Source: Verrucosispora sp. NA02020
Lineage (GTDB): Bacteria > Actinomycetota > Actinomycetes > Mycobacteriales > Micromonosporaceae
Direction: 5' to 3'
NCBI RefSeq assembly: GCF_013364215.1
Contig: NZ_CP054923.1
Coordinates: forward strand, 7,141,213 to 7,205,212
DNA length: 64,000 nt
Both the position numbers and the translations under genes were made by a program. The notes beneath the pieces are model-generated. The model had not been told where the DNA came from. It worked only from the letters and a program-made list of their open reading frames with translations, and made no database searches. How positions within the stretch are numbered: the first letter of the stretch is position 1; each line of letters starts with the position of its first letter. Below are positions 1 to 6,611 of the stretch, one piece after another.

Positions 1-154
1 CGAGAACGGGCTGTTCGGGGCGCTGATGGAGAACTCGCTGGCGCTGGCCCTGATCGTGCTGGTCGCCGCGTTGCCCTGGCGGCCGGGTGCGGAACCCGCC
101 TTCTACACCGACCGGATGGCCCGCACCGCCGCGCTGCTGCATCACCGGCGCTGA
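1..154 (+). CDS. C-terminal end of a membrane protein (partial)
   Basis: An open frame enters from the left edge and stops with TGA at 152-154, giving about 50 C-terminal residues. A hydrophobic stretch (SLALALIVLVAALPW) looks like the last membrane helix, followed by a short basic tail ending in LLHHRR. Third positions are GC-rich, as in the real genes nearby. It converges on the minus-strand moa operon, 47 bases from the end of moaE. The family cannot be told from this fragment. Confidence 0.6.
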   Translation, partial: ENGLFGALMENSLALALIVLVAALPWRPGAEPAFYTDRMARTAALLHHRR

Positions 155-201
155 CAGCGGAGCGTCGGCGGTGCCGGGTCGACGTGACCCGGCACCTCCG
201 A

Positions 202-618
202 TCACGGGCAGTTGACCCACTCCTCGGTGCCGTCGGCGAAGACCTGCCGCTTCCAGATCGGCAGCCGGGCCTTCACCTCGTCCACCAGTTTGGCGCAGGC
301 GGCGAACGCGGCCGCCCGGTGTGCGGTGCTGACGGCCGCGACCAGTGCCGCGTCGCCGATGGCGAGCGGACCGATCCGGTGCGACACGGCCACCGCGTAG
401 ACGTCGGGATCGGCGGCGATCTCGGCCGCCACCTCCCGCAGGATGGTGGCGGCACTCGGATGACCCTCGTACTCCAGGCTCACCACCGCGCGGCCGTGGT
501 CGTGGTCGCGGACCACCCCGGCGAAGGAGACCACCGCGCCGGCCCGCCGGTCGGCGACGGCGGCCTCGTGGGCCGCCAGGTCCAGCGGTTGCTCGGTCAC
601 GTCCCCGATCACGATCAT
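202..618 (-). CDS. moaE: Molybdopterin synthase catalytic subunit MoaE
   Basis: The 138-residue protein has the length and pattern of MoaE, the large subunit of molybdopterin synthase, which with thiocarboxylated MoaD puts two sulfurs into precursor Z in the cytoplasm. Visible family features are GAVVSFAGVVRDHDHG near residue 30, LEYEGH, the HRIGPLAIGDAAL stretch, and a C-terminal VKARLPIWKRQ segment carrying the conserved lysines. It is the last gene of moaC-mogA-moeA-moaE; its ATG shares one base with the moeA TAA (TAATG), so translation is probably coupled. MoaD and MoaA are not in this window, so the partner subunit must be encoded elsewhere. The assignment is firm. Confidence 0.95.
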   Translation of the reverse strand: MIVIGDVTEQPLDLAAHEAAVADRRAGAVVSFAGVVRDHDHGRAVVSLEYEGHPSAATILREVAAEIAADPDVYAVAVSHRIGPLAIGDAALVAAVSTAHRAAAFAACAKLVDEVKARLPIWKRQVFADGTEEWVNCP

Positions 619-1874
619 TATGCCCGCTCCCCGGGCAGCAGCGGCAGCGGGACCAGCGGCACCCGATCGCCGACCTCGCCGGTACTGCCCGGCCGGATCA
701 CGGCGAACCCGTCCGAGCCGGAGAGCCCACGCAGCATCGCGGACCCGACGTGCCGGACCGGGCGGGCCGTCCCGGCAGCCTGGTCGAGGCGGACCAGGGC
801 GAGGTGGGTGTGGTCGCCGCGTCCCGGCACCGGCTCGGCCAGCGTGACGTGCGGCAGCACCGGCGCCACCCGGCCGGCGAGACCCGCCAGCAGTGGCGCG
901 ACGAGCGAGACCAGCGCGACGACGGCGGACTGCGGGTTGCCGGGCAGCCCGGCGACGAACCGGACCCGACCGTCGCCGCCAACCACCCGGGCCAGCAGCA
1001 TCGGGAAACCGGGGCGTACCGCGACGGTGTTGACCACGTAGTCCGCGCCGAGTTCGGCCAGCGCCGGATGCAAATGGTCGACCGGCCCGTGCATGGTCCC
1101 GCCGGTGGTGCAGACCAGGTCGGCGTGGGCCAACGCGGTGCGCAGCGCGGCCACGTGGTCGGGCAGCGTGTCGGCCACCGGGCCGACCACATCGGCCGGA
1201 CGGATCTGACAGCCGTACCGCCGCAACCAGCTCGGCACGGTCGGGCCCAACGCGTCCCGGACCCGCCCGGCGGCGGGTGGACCGGCGGTGAGCAGTTCGT
1301 CACCGAAGACCAGCAGCGCGGCCCGGGGCTGCCGGCGTACCCGCAGCGTGTCGTGACCGCAGGAGGCGGCCAGTCCGATCACCGCCGGGTCGACCGGGGT
1401 ACCGGCCGGAAGCAGTTCCTCGCCGGCCGCCGCCTCCTCACCGGGACGCCGCCACTCCGGCGTACCGCGCGGCACGCCGTCGACCGACCCGTCGGCGGTA
1501 CGCGTCGACTCCTCCACCCGCAGCACGGCGGTGGTGCCCGACGGCACCATCGCACCGGTGGCGATCTCGACGGTGGTCCCGTCCTCGGTCAACGGGTCCG
1601 GCGTACCACCGGCCAGCACCCGCCCGACCACCCGCCACGGACCGGCGCCACGGACCGCCCAGCCGTCCACACTCGACGTGGGGAACGCCGGCAGGTCCGT
1701 CCGGGTGGTGAGCGGTTCGGCGAGGGTGTACCCGTCGATGTCGGCGAGCGGGCGCTCGATCGCGGGGAGCACGGCGGCCAGGCCCACCGCGTACACCCGG
1801 GAGCGCGCCTCCTCCCAACCGGCCGGCGGCGGTGCGGCGGCGCCCTCGGTGGCGGATGCGGTTTCCGTTCTCAC
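618..1874 (-). CDS. moeA: Molybdopterin molybdotransferase MoeA
   Basis: The protein resembles MoeA, which inserts molybdate into adenylylated molybdopterin. Visible segments are TSSVDGWAVRG near the N-terminus, IATGAMVPSGTTAVLRVEE, the MPT-binding-like CTTGGTMHGPVDHL, and GLPGNPQSAVVALVSLVAPLL. I chose GTG at 1874 (VRTETASATEG, 418 aa) because a frame open to 1976 would overlap mogA by about 80 bases and adds unrelated sequence. The gap to mogA is 22 bases and the stop overlaps the moaE start by one base. TGGTMHG replaces the more usual SGGVS/TSGGVS-type loop, and the protein belongs to a divergent actinobacterial MoeA branch. The general function is well supported. Confidence 0.9.
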   Translation of the reverse strand: MRTETASATEGAAAPPPAGWEEARSRVYAVGLAAVLPAIERPLADIDGYTLAEPLTTRTDLPAFPTSSVDGWAVRGAGPWRVVGRVLAGGTPDPLTEDGTTVEIATGAMVPSGTTAVLRVEESTRTADGSVDGVPRGTPEWRRPGEEAAAGEELLPAGTPVDPAVIGLAASCGHDTLRVRRQPRAALLVFGDELLTAGPPAAGRVRDALGPTVPSWLRRYGCQIRPADVVGPVADTLPDHVAALRTALAHADLVCTTGGTMHGPVDHLHPALAELGADYVVNTVAVRPGFPMLLARVVGGDGRVRFVAGLPGNPQSAVVALVSLVAPLLAGLAGRVAPVLPHVTLAEPVPGRGDHTHLALVRLDQAAGTARPVRHVGSAMLRGLSGSDGFAVIRPGSTGEVGDRVPLVPLPLLPGERA

Positions 1875-1896
1875 CCGGCCGAGCCTAGCGCTTCGG

Positions 1897-2367
1897 CTAG
1901 TGGTCGCCACCGCGCAACTGGTCGACGGCGTGCGCGAGGATCGGCCCCAGCACGGCGAGACCGTCGCGCGCTCCACCGGTGGAACCCGGCAGGTTCACCA
2001 CCAGGGTGCGACCGGCCACCCCGGCCACGCCCCGGGACAGCACGGAGGTGGGCACCCGGTCCCGGCTGTGGGCGCGCAGCGCCTCGGCGATGCCGGGGAT
2101 CTCGTAGTCGAGCAGTGCCCGGGTGACGTCCGGAGTGCGGTCGGTGGGCGTGATCCCGGTCCCGCCGCTGGTGACCAGCACGTCGACGCCGGCGGCCACC
2201 GCCGCCCGGATCGCGTGGCCCACCGGTTCGCCGTCCGGCACCACCACCGGGTCGTCCACCTCGCAGCCCAGCTCGCGCAGACCGTCGGCGAGCAGCGGGC
2301 CGCTGGTGTCGGCGTACACGCCTGCGGCGGCGCGGTTGGACGCCACCACCACCCGGGCGCGGATCAC
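1897..2367 (-). CDS. mogA: Molybdenum cofactor biosynthesis protein MogA/MoaB
   Basis: A 156-residue MogA/MoaB-family protein, expected to adenylylate molybdopterin before MoeA adds molybdate. The molybdopterin-binding motif TSGGTGITPTDRTPDVT lies at about residues 66-82, and NLPGSTGGARDGL follows near the C-terminus. The start is GTG, overlapping the moaC stop by four bases (GTGA), so the two are probably translationally coupled. Sequence alone does not separate MogA from MoaB; both names are used for this group. Confidence 0.92.
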   Translation of the reverse strand: MIRARVVVASNRAAAGVYADTSGPLLADGLRELGCEVDDPVVVPDGEPVGHAIRAAVAAGVDVLVTSGGTGITPTDRTPDVTRALLDYEIPGIAEALRAHSRDRVPTSVLSRGVAGVAGRTLVVNLPGSTGGARDGLAVLGPILAHAVDQLRGGDH

Positions 2368-2855
2368 GGCCGGTCCGCCGGACGCTCCCAGAGGCCGGTC
2401 TTGCCGCCCTCTTTGCGCACCACCCGGACCGACTCGACGCTCGCCGCCGGGTCCACCGCCTTGACCATGTCCACCAGGGCCAGCCCGGCGACCGCCACGG
2501 CGGTCAGCGCCTCCATCTCGACGCCGGTCCGGTCGGCCGTGCGGGCGGTGGCGGTGATCTCGACGCTGTCCGTGGTGGGCACCAGGTCGACCGTGACACC
2601 GTGCAGCGCGATCGGATGGCAGAGCGGGATCAGGTCCGGAGTGCGCTTGGCGCCCATGATCCCGGCCAGTCGGCCGACCGCCAGCGCGTCCCCCTTGGGC
2701 AGCCCGTCCCGGCGGAGCAGCTCGATCACCTCGGACGTGGTGCGCAGCCGACCGGCCGCGACGGCCACCCGACCGGAGACCTGCTTGGCGGAGACGTCGA
2801 CCATGCGCGCCGCACCGGTCGCGTCGACGTGGGTGAGCTGGGCGGGTTCGGTCAC
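2364..2855 (-). CDS. moaC: Cyclic pyranopterin monophosphate synthase MoaC
   Basis: MoaC converts the MoaA product of GTP into cyclic pyranopterin monophosphate, the first stable Moco intermediate. From GTG 2855 the protein has 163 residues, the normal family length. It shows ARMVDVSAKQVSGRVAVAAG, KGDALAVGRLAGIMGAKRTPDLIPLCHPI and a C-terminal MVKAVDPAASVESVRVVRKEGGKTG. The frame is open further upstream (to 3095), but that part is low complexity and outside the family. It is the first gene of the moaC-mogA-moeA-moaE operon, which is read away from the SARP gene. Confidence 0.95.
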   Translation of the reverse strand: MTEPAQLTHVDATGAARMVDVSAKQVSGRVAVAAGRLRTTSEVIELLRRDGLPKGDALAVGRLAGIMGAKRTPDLIPLCHPIALHGVTVDLVPTTDSVEITATARTADRTGVEMEALTAVAVAGLALVDMVKAVDPAASVESVRVVRKEGGKTGLWERPADRP

Positions 2856-2905
2856 GGCGGCGAGCCTATCGCCCCGCACCGACGGACCCGGTCGTGCGGT
2901 GTTAC

Positions 2906-2942
2906 GCGGAAGGAGTGGCGCTTGCGCGCCGCCCCCTTCCGC
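2906..2942 (-). terminator. Hairpin between the SARP gene and moaC
   Basis: An imperfect inverted repeat: outer arms GCGGAAGG/CCTTCCGC and inner arms GGCGC/GCGCC around TTGC. It lies 137 bases past the SARP stop and 51 bases before the moaC start, both on the minus strand. No U-tract follows, as is common in high-GC actinomycetes. It may end SARP transcription or sit in the moaC 5' leader. Confidence 0.45.
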
Positions 2943-3078
2943 ACCCTGCCGTGGCAGCTGGGACATGCCGGTGGCAGGCGTCGCGACGAGATCCGTCGAT
3001 GGCGGATCTCCCCCCGTCGGCGACCGTCGAGACGCTACCCACCCGGTCGATAAGAAAGCGATAAGAAGGTTTCTCTGG

Positions 3079-6000
3079 TCACCGGTGCTCGGCACCGGAC
3101 GACGCAGCGGCCAGCCCGTTGGGGGTCACGCCGGCGGACGGCCCTGCCAGACGGCGTTCGACCTCGAACCGCTCGGGCACCCCCATACGCCGGAAGATCG
3201 CCAGGGCCCGTTCCCAGTGCCGGCGTGCCTCCGCCGGATCCGCTTCGGACAGGTGCTCGGCGAGGCCTGTCAGGGCTCGGCCCTGCTCGTACGGGTGCGC
3301 GATCCGGGTGGCCAACTGCAGGGCCGCCCGGTGTAGAGCGGTCAGCCTGCCGGCGTCCGCAGAGCCGGCCAGGGTGAACGCGAGATCGTTGAGCGCGGCG
3401 GCCTCGACGTGCGGCTCGCCCGACTCCACCGCCAACTCACGGGCAAGTTCGTGCTGTCGCACCGCCTCGTCAACGCGACCCAGACCGCGTAGCGCGACGC
3501 CGATGTCGTTGCGCACCTCCGGCTCCGCATAGCGGTGACCGGTACGCTCCCGCATCACCAACGCCGCCTGAAGTGCGCGCAGGGCGGCACCGTACCGCCC
3601 CATCCGGCATTTGACCCCACCGATGTGTCCCAGCGCGTTGAGGATGTGGAACTGGTTGTTGACCTGGCGACCGAGGAAGAGGTGCAGGCGATGCAGGCGC
3701 AGCGCGTCGTCGTACCGACCGAGCAGTCCGAGCGCGAGCCCCACGCTCGGCAGGAAACTCGGCACCTCGCCGGGGTCGTACCCGTTCTGGCTGCGCAGGC
3801 CGTCGAGACCGCAGCGCACAGCCTCTTCGAGGTCGCCGCGAATCCAGTGGATGGCTGCCAGGTTGTTCCGGTAGCGGCCGATGTTCTTCAGGTCGCCACG
3901 CCGCTCGGCGATGCGGACGGCGGCGCCGACGTGCTGCAACGCGTCCCCGTAGTCACCGGTGCGGACATAGGCGGAGGCGAGGTAGTTGTGCATCGCGGCG
4001 ATGGCCGCGTCGTCCTCGACCAGCTCTGCCGCCGCGAGGCCGTGGAGATGTGTCGAAATGATGTCGTCGAAATAACCTCGAACGTAAAGGAAACGCCACA
4101 ACAGCCGAGTCAATCGCCACGCCTGTTCGTGGTGTCGCCATTCCCGGGCCCGCACGACGAGCGACACGAGGTTTGCCCGCTCCGTCTCCATCCATTCCTC
4201 GGCCGGTGTGCCGACATCTGCCAAAAGGTCAGGGCGGCGAGGTCGACCGAGGCTTACCTGTCCGCGTACGAAACCGGACTCCAGATCGTCGGCGACGCCG
4301 AATGCAAGGTGGAGAACGAGGTCCAGCAGCTCGGCGAGAGCGGCATTCCGGGTGTCCGGTGAATCGTGTCGCATCGACAGTTCGTGGGCGTACTGGCGGA
4401 TGAGGTCGTGCATCCGGTACCGCCCCGCCTCGACCTCTTCGATCAGATGACAGTCGACGAGAACGTCCAGTGCCTCGGTGGTGTCGGCGAGGGACAGGCC
4501 GGACACCGCACTGGCGATCGCCGCGCCGAACACCGTACTCGGATGGACGCCGAGCAGCCGGAACAGTCTCTTGGCGTCAGCGTCCAACGGCTCGTACGAC
4601 GCCGCGAACGCGCCGGCCACGCTCCGATCGCCGGACGCCAGATGGTCCAACCGGCGCGCGTTGCCCGCCAGCAGCGCCGCCAGGTCGGCGACCCGCCAGG
4701 TCGGTCGATGCGCCAGCCTCGAACCGGCGAGCCGGATGGCCAGCGGCAGGTGCCCGCACTGCTCCACCACCGCCACCGCCGCCTCCGGTTCCGCCGCCAC
4801 CCGTGCCGCGCCAGCCGTGGAGGCGAGCAGCGCCACGCCCTCCGCGACGTCCATCGCCGGCAGGGACACCGGCGGACCGACATCCAAGCCGGTGATCCGT
4901 CGCCGAGACGTCACGATCACGGCGCTCCCCGGCACCGTGGGCAACAGCGGGCGGACCTGCTCGGCGTCCGCCGCGTTGTCCAACACCACGATCACCCGGC
5001 GTCCGGTCAGCTCCCGGCGCCACAGGACCAGCCGGTCGGCGAGTTCCGGCGGTATCCGTCCGCCCGGCACACCGAGTTGGCGCAGCAGCGTCGCCAGCGC
5101 GGTCGTCGGATCCACCTTCGTGGCCGGGTCGTGACCCGCGAGGTCGATGAAGAGCTGTGCGTCCGGAAGACGGGCGGCTAGTCGGCCTGCGACGTGCAGG
5201 GCCAACGCCGTCTTGCCGCTGCCGGGCATGCCGTCGACGAGGTGCACCACGGAGACGGACGTGCCGGCACACAGCGTGGCCGTGACCAGGTTTTCGACCG
5301 CCGGGGCCCGGCCGACGAAGTCGGGCACCTCCCGGGGCAGGAACGGTGGCGCTGTGCCCTCCCGGCCCACCGCATCGCCCGACCGCGCCGACGGCGGGAC
5401 ACGGGACTTCGCCGGCCGCCGACGCTCCCGCTCGTGCGCAGCTATGTGCTGATGGAGCTGCCGCAATTCCGTCCCGGGCTCGATGTCCAACTGCTCGCGC
5501 AGCACCCGCCTCGCCTCGACATAGGCGGCGATGGCCCCGGCGTGGTCGTTGCGCAGGTGCAGAGCCCGCATGAGCAGCAGATGAGCGCGCTCGCGCAGCG
5601 GTTGTCCCATCAAGAGTTCCCGGAGCACCGGCAGCGCCTCGTCGTACCGACCCAGACGGATGCGCAGCTCGGCCAGGAGTTCGGCCGCCAGCAGCCGGTC
5701 CTCGGTCGCCGATGCCACCTGCGCCAGCAGTCCCGGGCCCAACGGAAGTCCGGTGAGCATGGGTCCCTGCCAGCGCGCCAGTGCCCGGTTCAGCAGGTCC
5801 GCCGCCGCCGAGTCGTCCACGTCGACGAGCCGACGGGCCTCGGCGACCTCGGACTGGAAGGCGAAGACGTCCACGAGCGAACTGTCGAGGTCGAGCCGGT
5901 AACCGTCGCGGGTGCGGACCAGCACCTCGCGTTCCGGCACCAACAACTCAAGACTGCGCCGTAGATTGGCCGCATAAGTACGGACATTAGGCACGGCCGA

Positions 6001-6168
6001 GTGAGGTGGACGGTCCGGCCACAACTCGTCGACGAGCTGACCCACCGACACCAGCCGCCCGGGGTTGCAGGCCAGCATGGCGAGAACCGTCTGCTGTTTC
6101 GGCGTCCCGAGGGGCAACACCCCCGAGTCGAGGCGTACCACGAGACCGCCGAGGACCTGAATCTGCAC
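3079..6168 (-). CDS. SARP-family regulator (OmpR-like DBD, BTAD, NB-ARC, TPR)
   Basis: A 1029-residue AfsR-like protein. Residues 1-95 form a winged-helix DNA-binding domain (VQIQVLGGLVVRLDSG, LVDELWPDRPPHSAVPNVRTY). Residues 100-245 form the bacterial transcriptional activator domain, ending LDIEPGTELRQLHQHI. An NB-ARC ATPase follows, with Walker A GMPGSGKTAL near residue 313 and VIVVLDNAAD as Walker B. From about residue 690 there are TPR-like repeats. I prefer GTG 6168 to ATG 6186 because AGAGGGG lies just before the GTG and SARPs normally begin at this point. Such proteins usually activate antibiotic clusters or, like AfsR, act globally. No biosynthetic genes flank it, so its target is unknown. 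Confidence 0.9.
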   Translation of the reverse strand: MQIQVLGGLVVRLDSGVLPLGTPKQQTVLAMLACNPGRLVSVGQLVDELWPDRPPHSAVPNVRTYAANLRRSLELLVPEREVLVRTRDGYRLDLDSSLVDVFAFQSEVAEARRLVDVDDSAAADLLNRALARWQGPMLTGLPLGPGLLAQVASATEDRLLAAELLAELRIRLGRYDEALPVLRELLMGQPLRERAHLLLMRALHLRNDHAGAIAAYVEARRVLREQLDIEPGTELRQLHQHIAAHERERRRPAKSRVPPSARSGDAVGREGTAPPFLPREVPDFVGRAPAVENLVTATLCAGTSVSVVHLVDGMPGSGKTALALHVAGRLAARLPDAQLFIDLAGHDPATKVDPTTALATLLRQLGVPGGRIPPELADRLVLWRRELTGRRVIVVLDNAADAEQVRPLLPTVPGSAVIVTSRRRITGLDVGPPVSLPAMDVAEGVALLASTAGAARVAAEPEAAVAVVEQCGHLPLAIRLAGSRLAHRPTWRVADLAALLAGNARRLDHLASGDRSVAGAFAASYEPLDADAKRLFRLLGVHPSTVFGAAIASAVSGLSLADTTEALDVLVDCHLIEEVEAGRYRMHDLIRQYAHELSMRHDSPDTRNAALAELLDLVLHLAFGVADDLESGFVRGQVSLGRPRRPDLLADVGTPAEEWMETERANLVSLVVRAREWRHHEQAWRLTRLLWRFLYVRGYFDDIISTHLHGLAAAELVEDDAAIAAMHNYLASAYVRTGDYGDALQHVGAAVRIAERRGDLKNIGRYRNNLAAIHWIRGDLEEAVRCGLDGLRSQNGYDPGEVPSFLPSVGLALGLLGRYDDALRLHRLHLFLGRQVNNQFHILNALGHIGGVKCRMGRYGAALRALQAALVMRERTGHRYAEPEVRNDIGVALRGLGRVDEAVRQHELARELAVESGEPHVEAAALNDLAFTLAGSADAGRLTALHRAALQLATRIAHPYEQGRALTGLAEHLSEADPAEARRHWERALAIFRRMGVPERFEVERRLAGPSAGVTPNGLAAASSGAEHR

Positions 6169-6512
6169 CGACCCCTCTGCCCGCATTCAAAGGATCACTG
6201 TACGCAGCTTAACCAGGATCCAGTGCTGCCAGGCCCCGCGCGATGCGGCAAGCTCGACCGAAACGGCGATGAAACGAGCAAAGCTCTCTGGTCACACTTG
6301 TTCAGCAGATAGCTTGCGGCGACGGGCATCGAGGAGGACAACGCGATCGGTCCACTAATTGGACCCTCCGTTAAGCGAGTGAAACTGAACGTAACTTAAT
6401 ATCACCATATTGGCCTATTCTGCGCAATAAGACACCTTTAGTCGCTAAATGCCCGCAAGCGCCCCTAGGGTTTGGCTACCAACGCGAAGGCAGCACCAAA
6501 CTGGGGGTCGAG

Positions 6513-6536
6513 ATGAACTCGAACGAATGGGGCTGA
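6513..6536 (+). CDS. Candidate 7-codon leader ORF (MNSNEWG)
   Basis: ATG AAC TCG AAC GAA TGG GGC TGA follows a purine-rich CTGGGGGTCGAG that could serve as ribosome binding site. It is in the same reading frame as the GGDEF-EAL gene, 75 bases upstream of its TTG start, and its stop overlaps a hairpin. It could be a regulatory leader peptide or chance; only the sequence layout supports it. Confidence 0.3.
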   Translation: MNSNEWG

Positions 6537-6554
6537 TCCCATCTTCTGGATCAG
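6533..6554 (+). promoter_or_regulatory. Hairpin overlapping the stop of the leader ORF
   Basis: CTGATCC and GGATCAG form a 7-bp stem with an 8-base loop. The left arm covers the TGA of the 7-codon ORF, so ribosomes finishing that ORF would disturb the stem, as in an attenuator. It lies 57 bases before the TTG start of the GGDEF-EAL gene. No U-tract follows. Confidence 0.3.
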
Positions 6555-6611
6555 GACCAACCGACGTACGCTTGCGGAGCGCAGCCCCTCGGTGACGAAC
6601 GGGGACGATGG

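Larger units (their letters stand above)
6169..6611. other. Divergent intergenic region, SARP / GGDEF-EAL gene
   Basis: About 440 bases between two divergent genes. The part at 6360-6450 is clearly AT-richer than the genome and should hold both promoters. On the minus strand TTGCGC and TGATAT are separated by 17 bases and could serve the SARP gene. On the plus strand TAGGGT at 6466-6471 could be a -10 box, without a good -35. A short ORF and a hairpin in the last 100 bases are listed separately. No other gene is seen. Confidence 0.6.

Noticed and set aside
345..2126. Long plus-strand open frame over moeA and mogA
   Set aside because: Composition is Arg/Pro-rich shadow of GC-rich genes on the other strand, with no domain.
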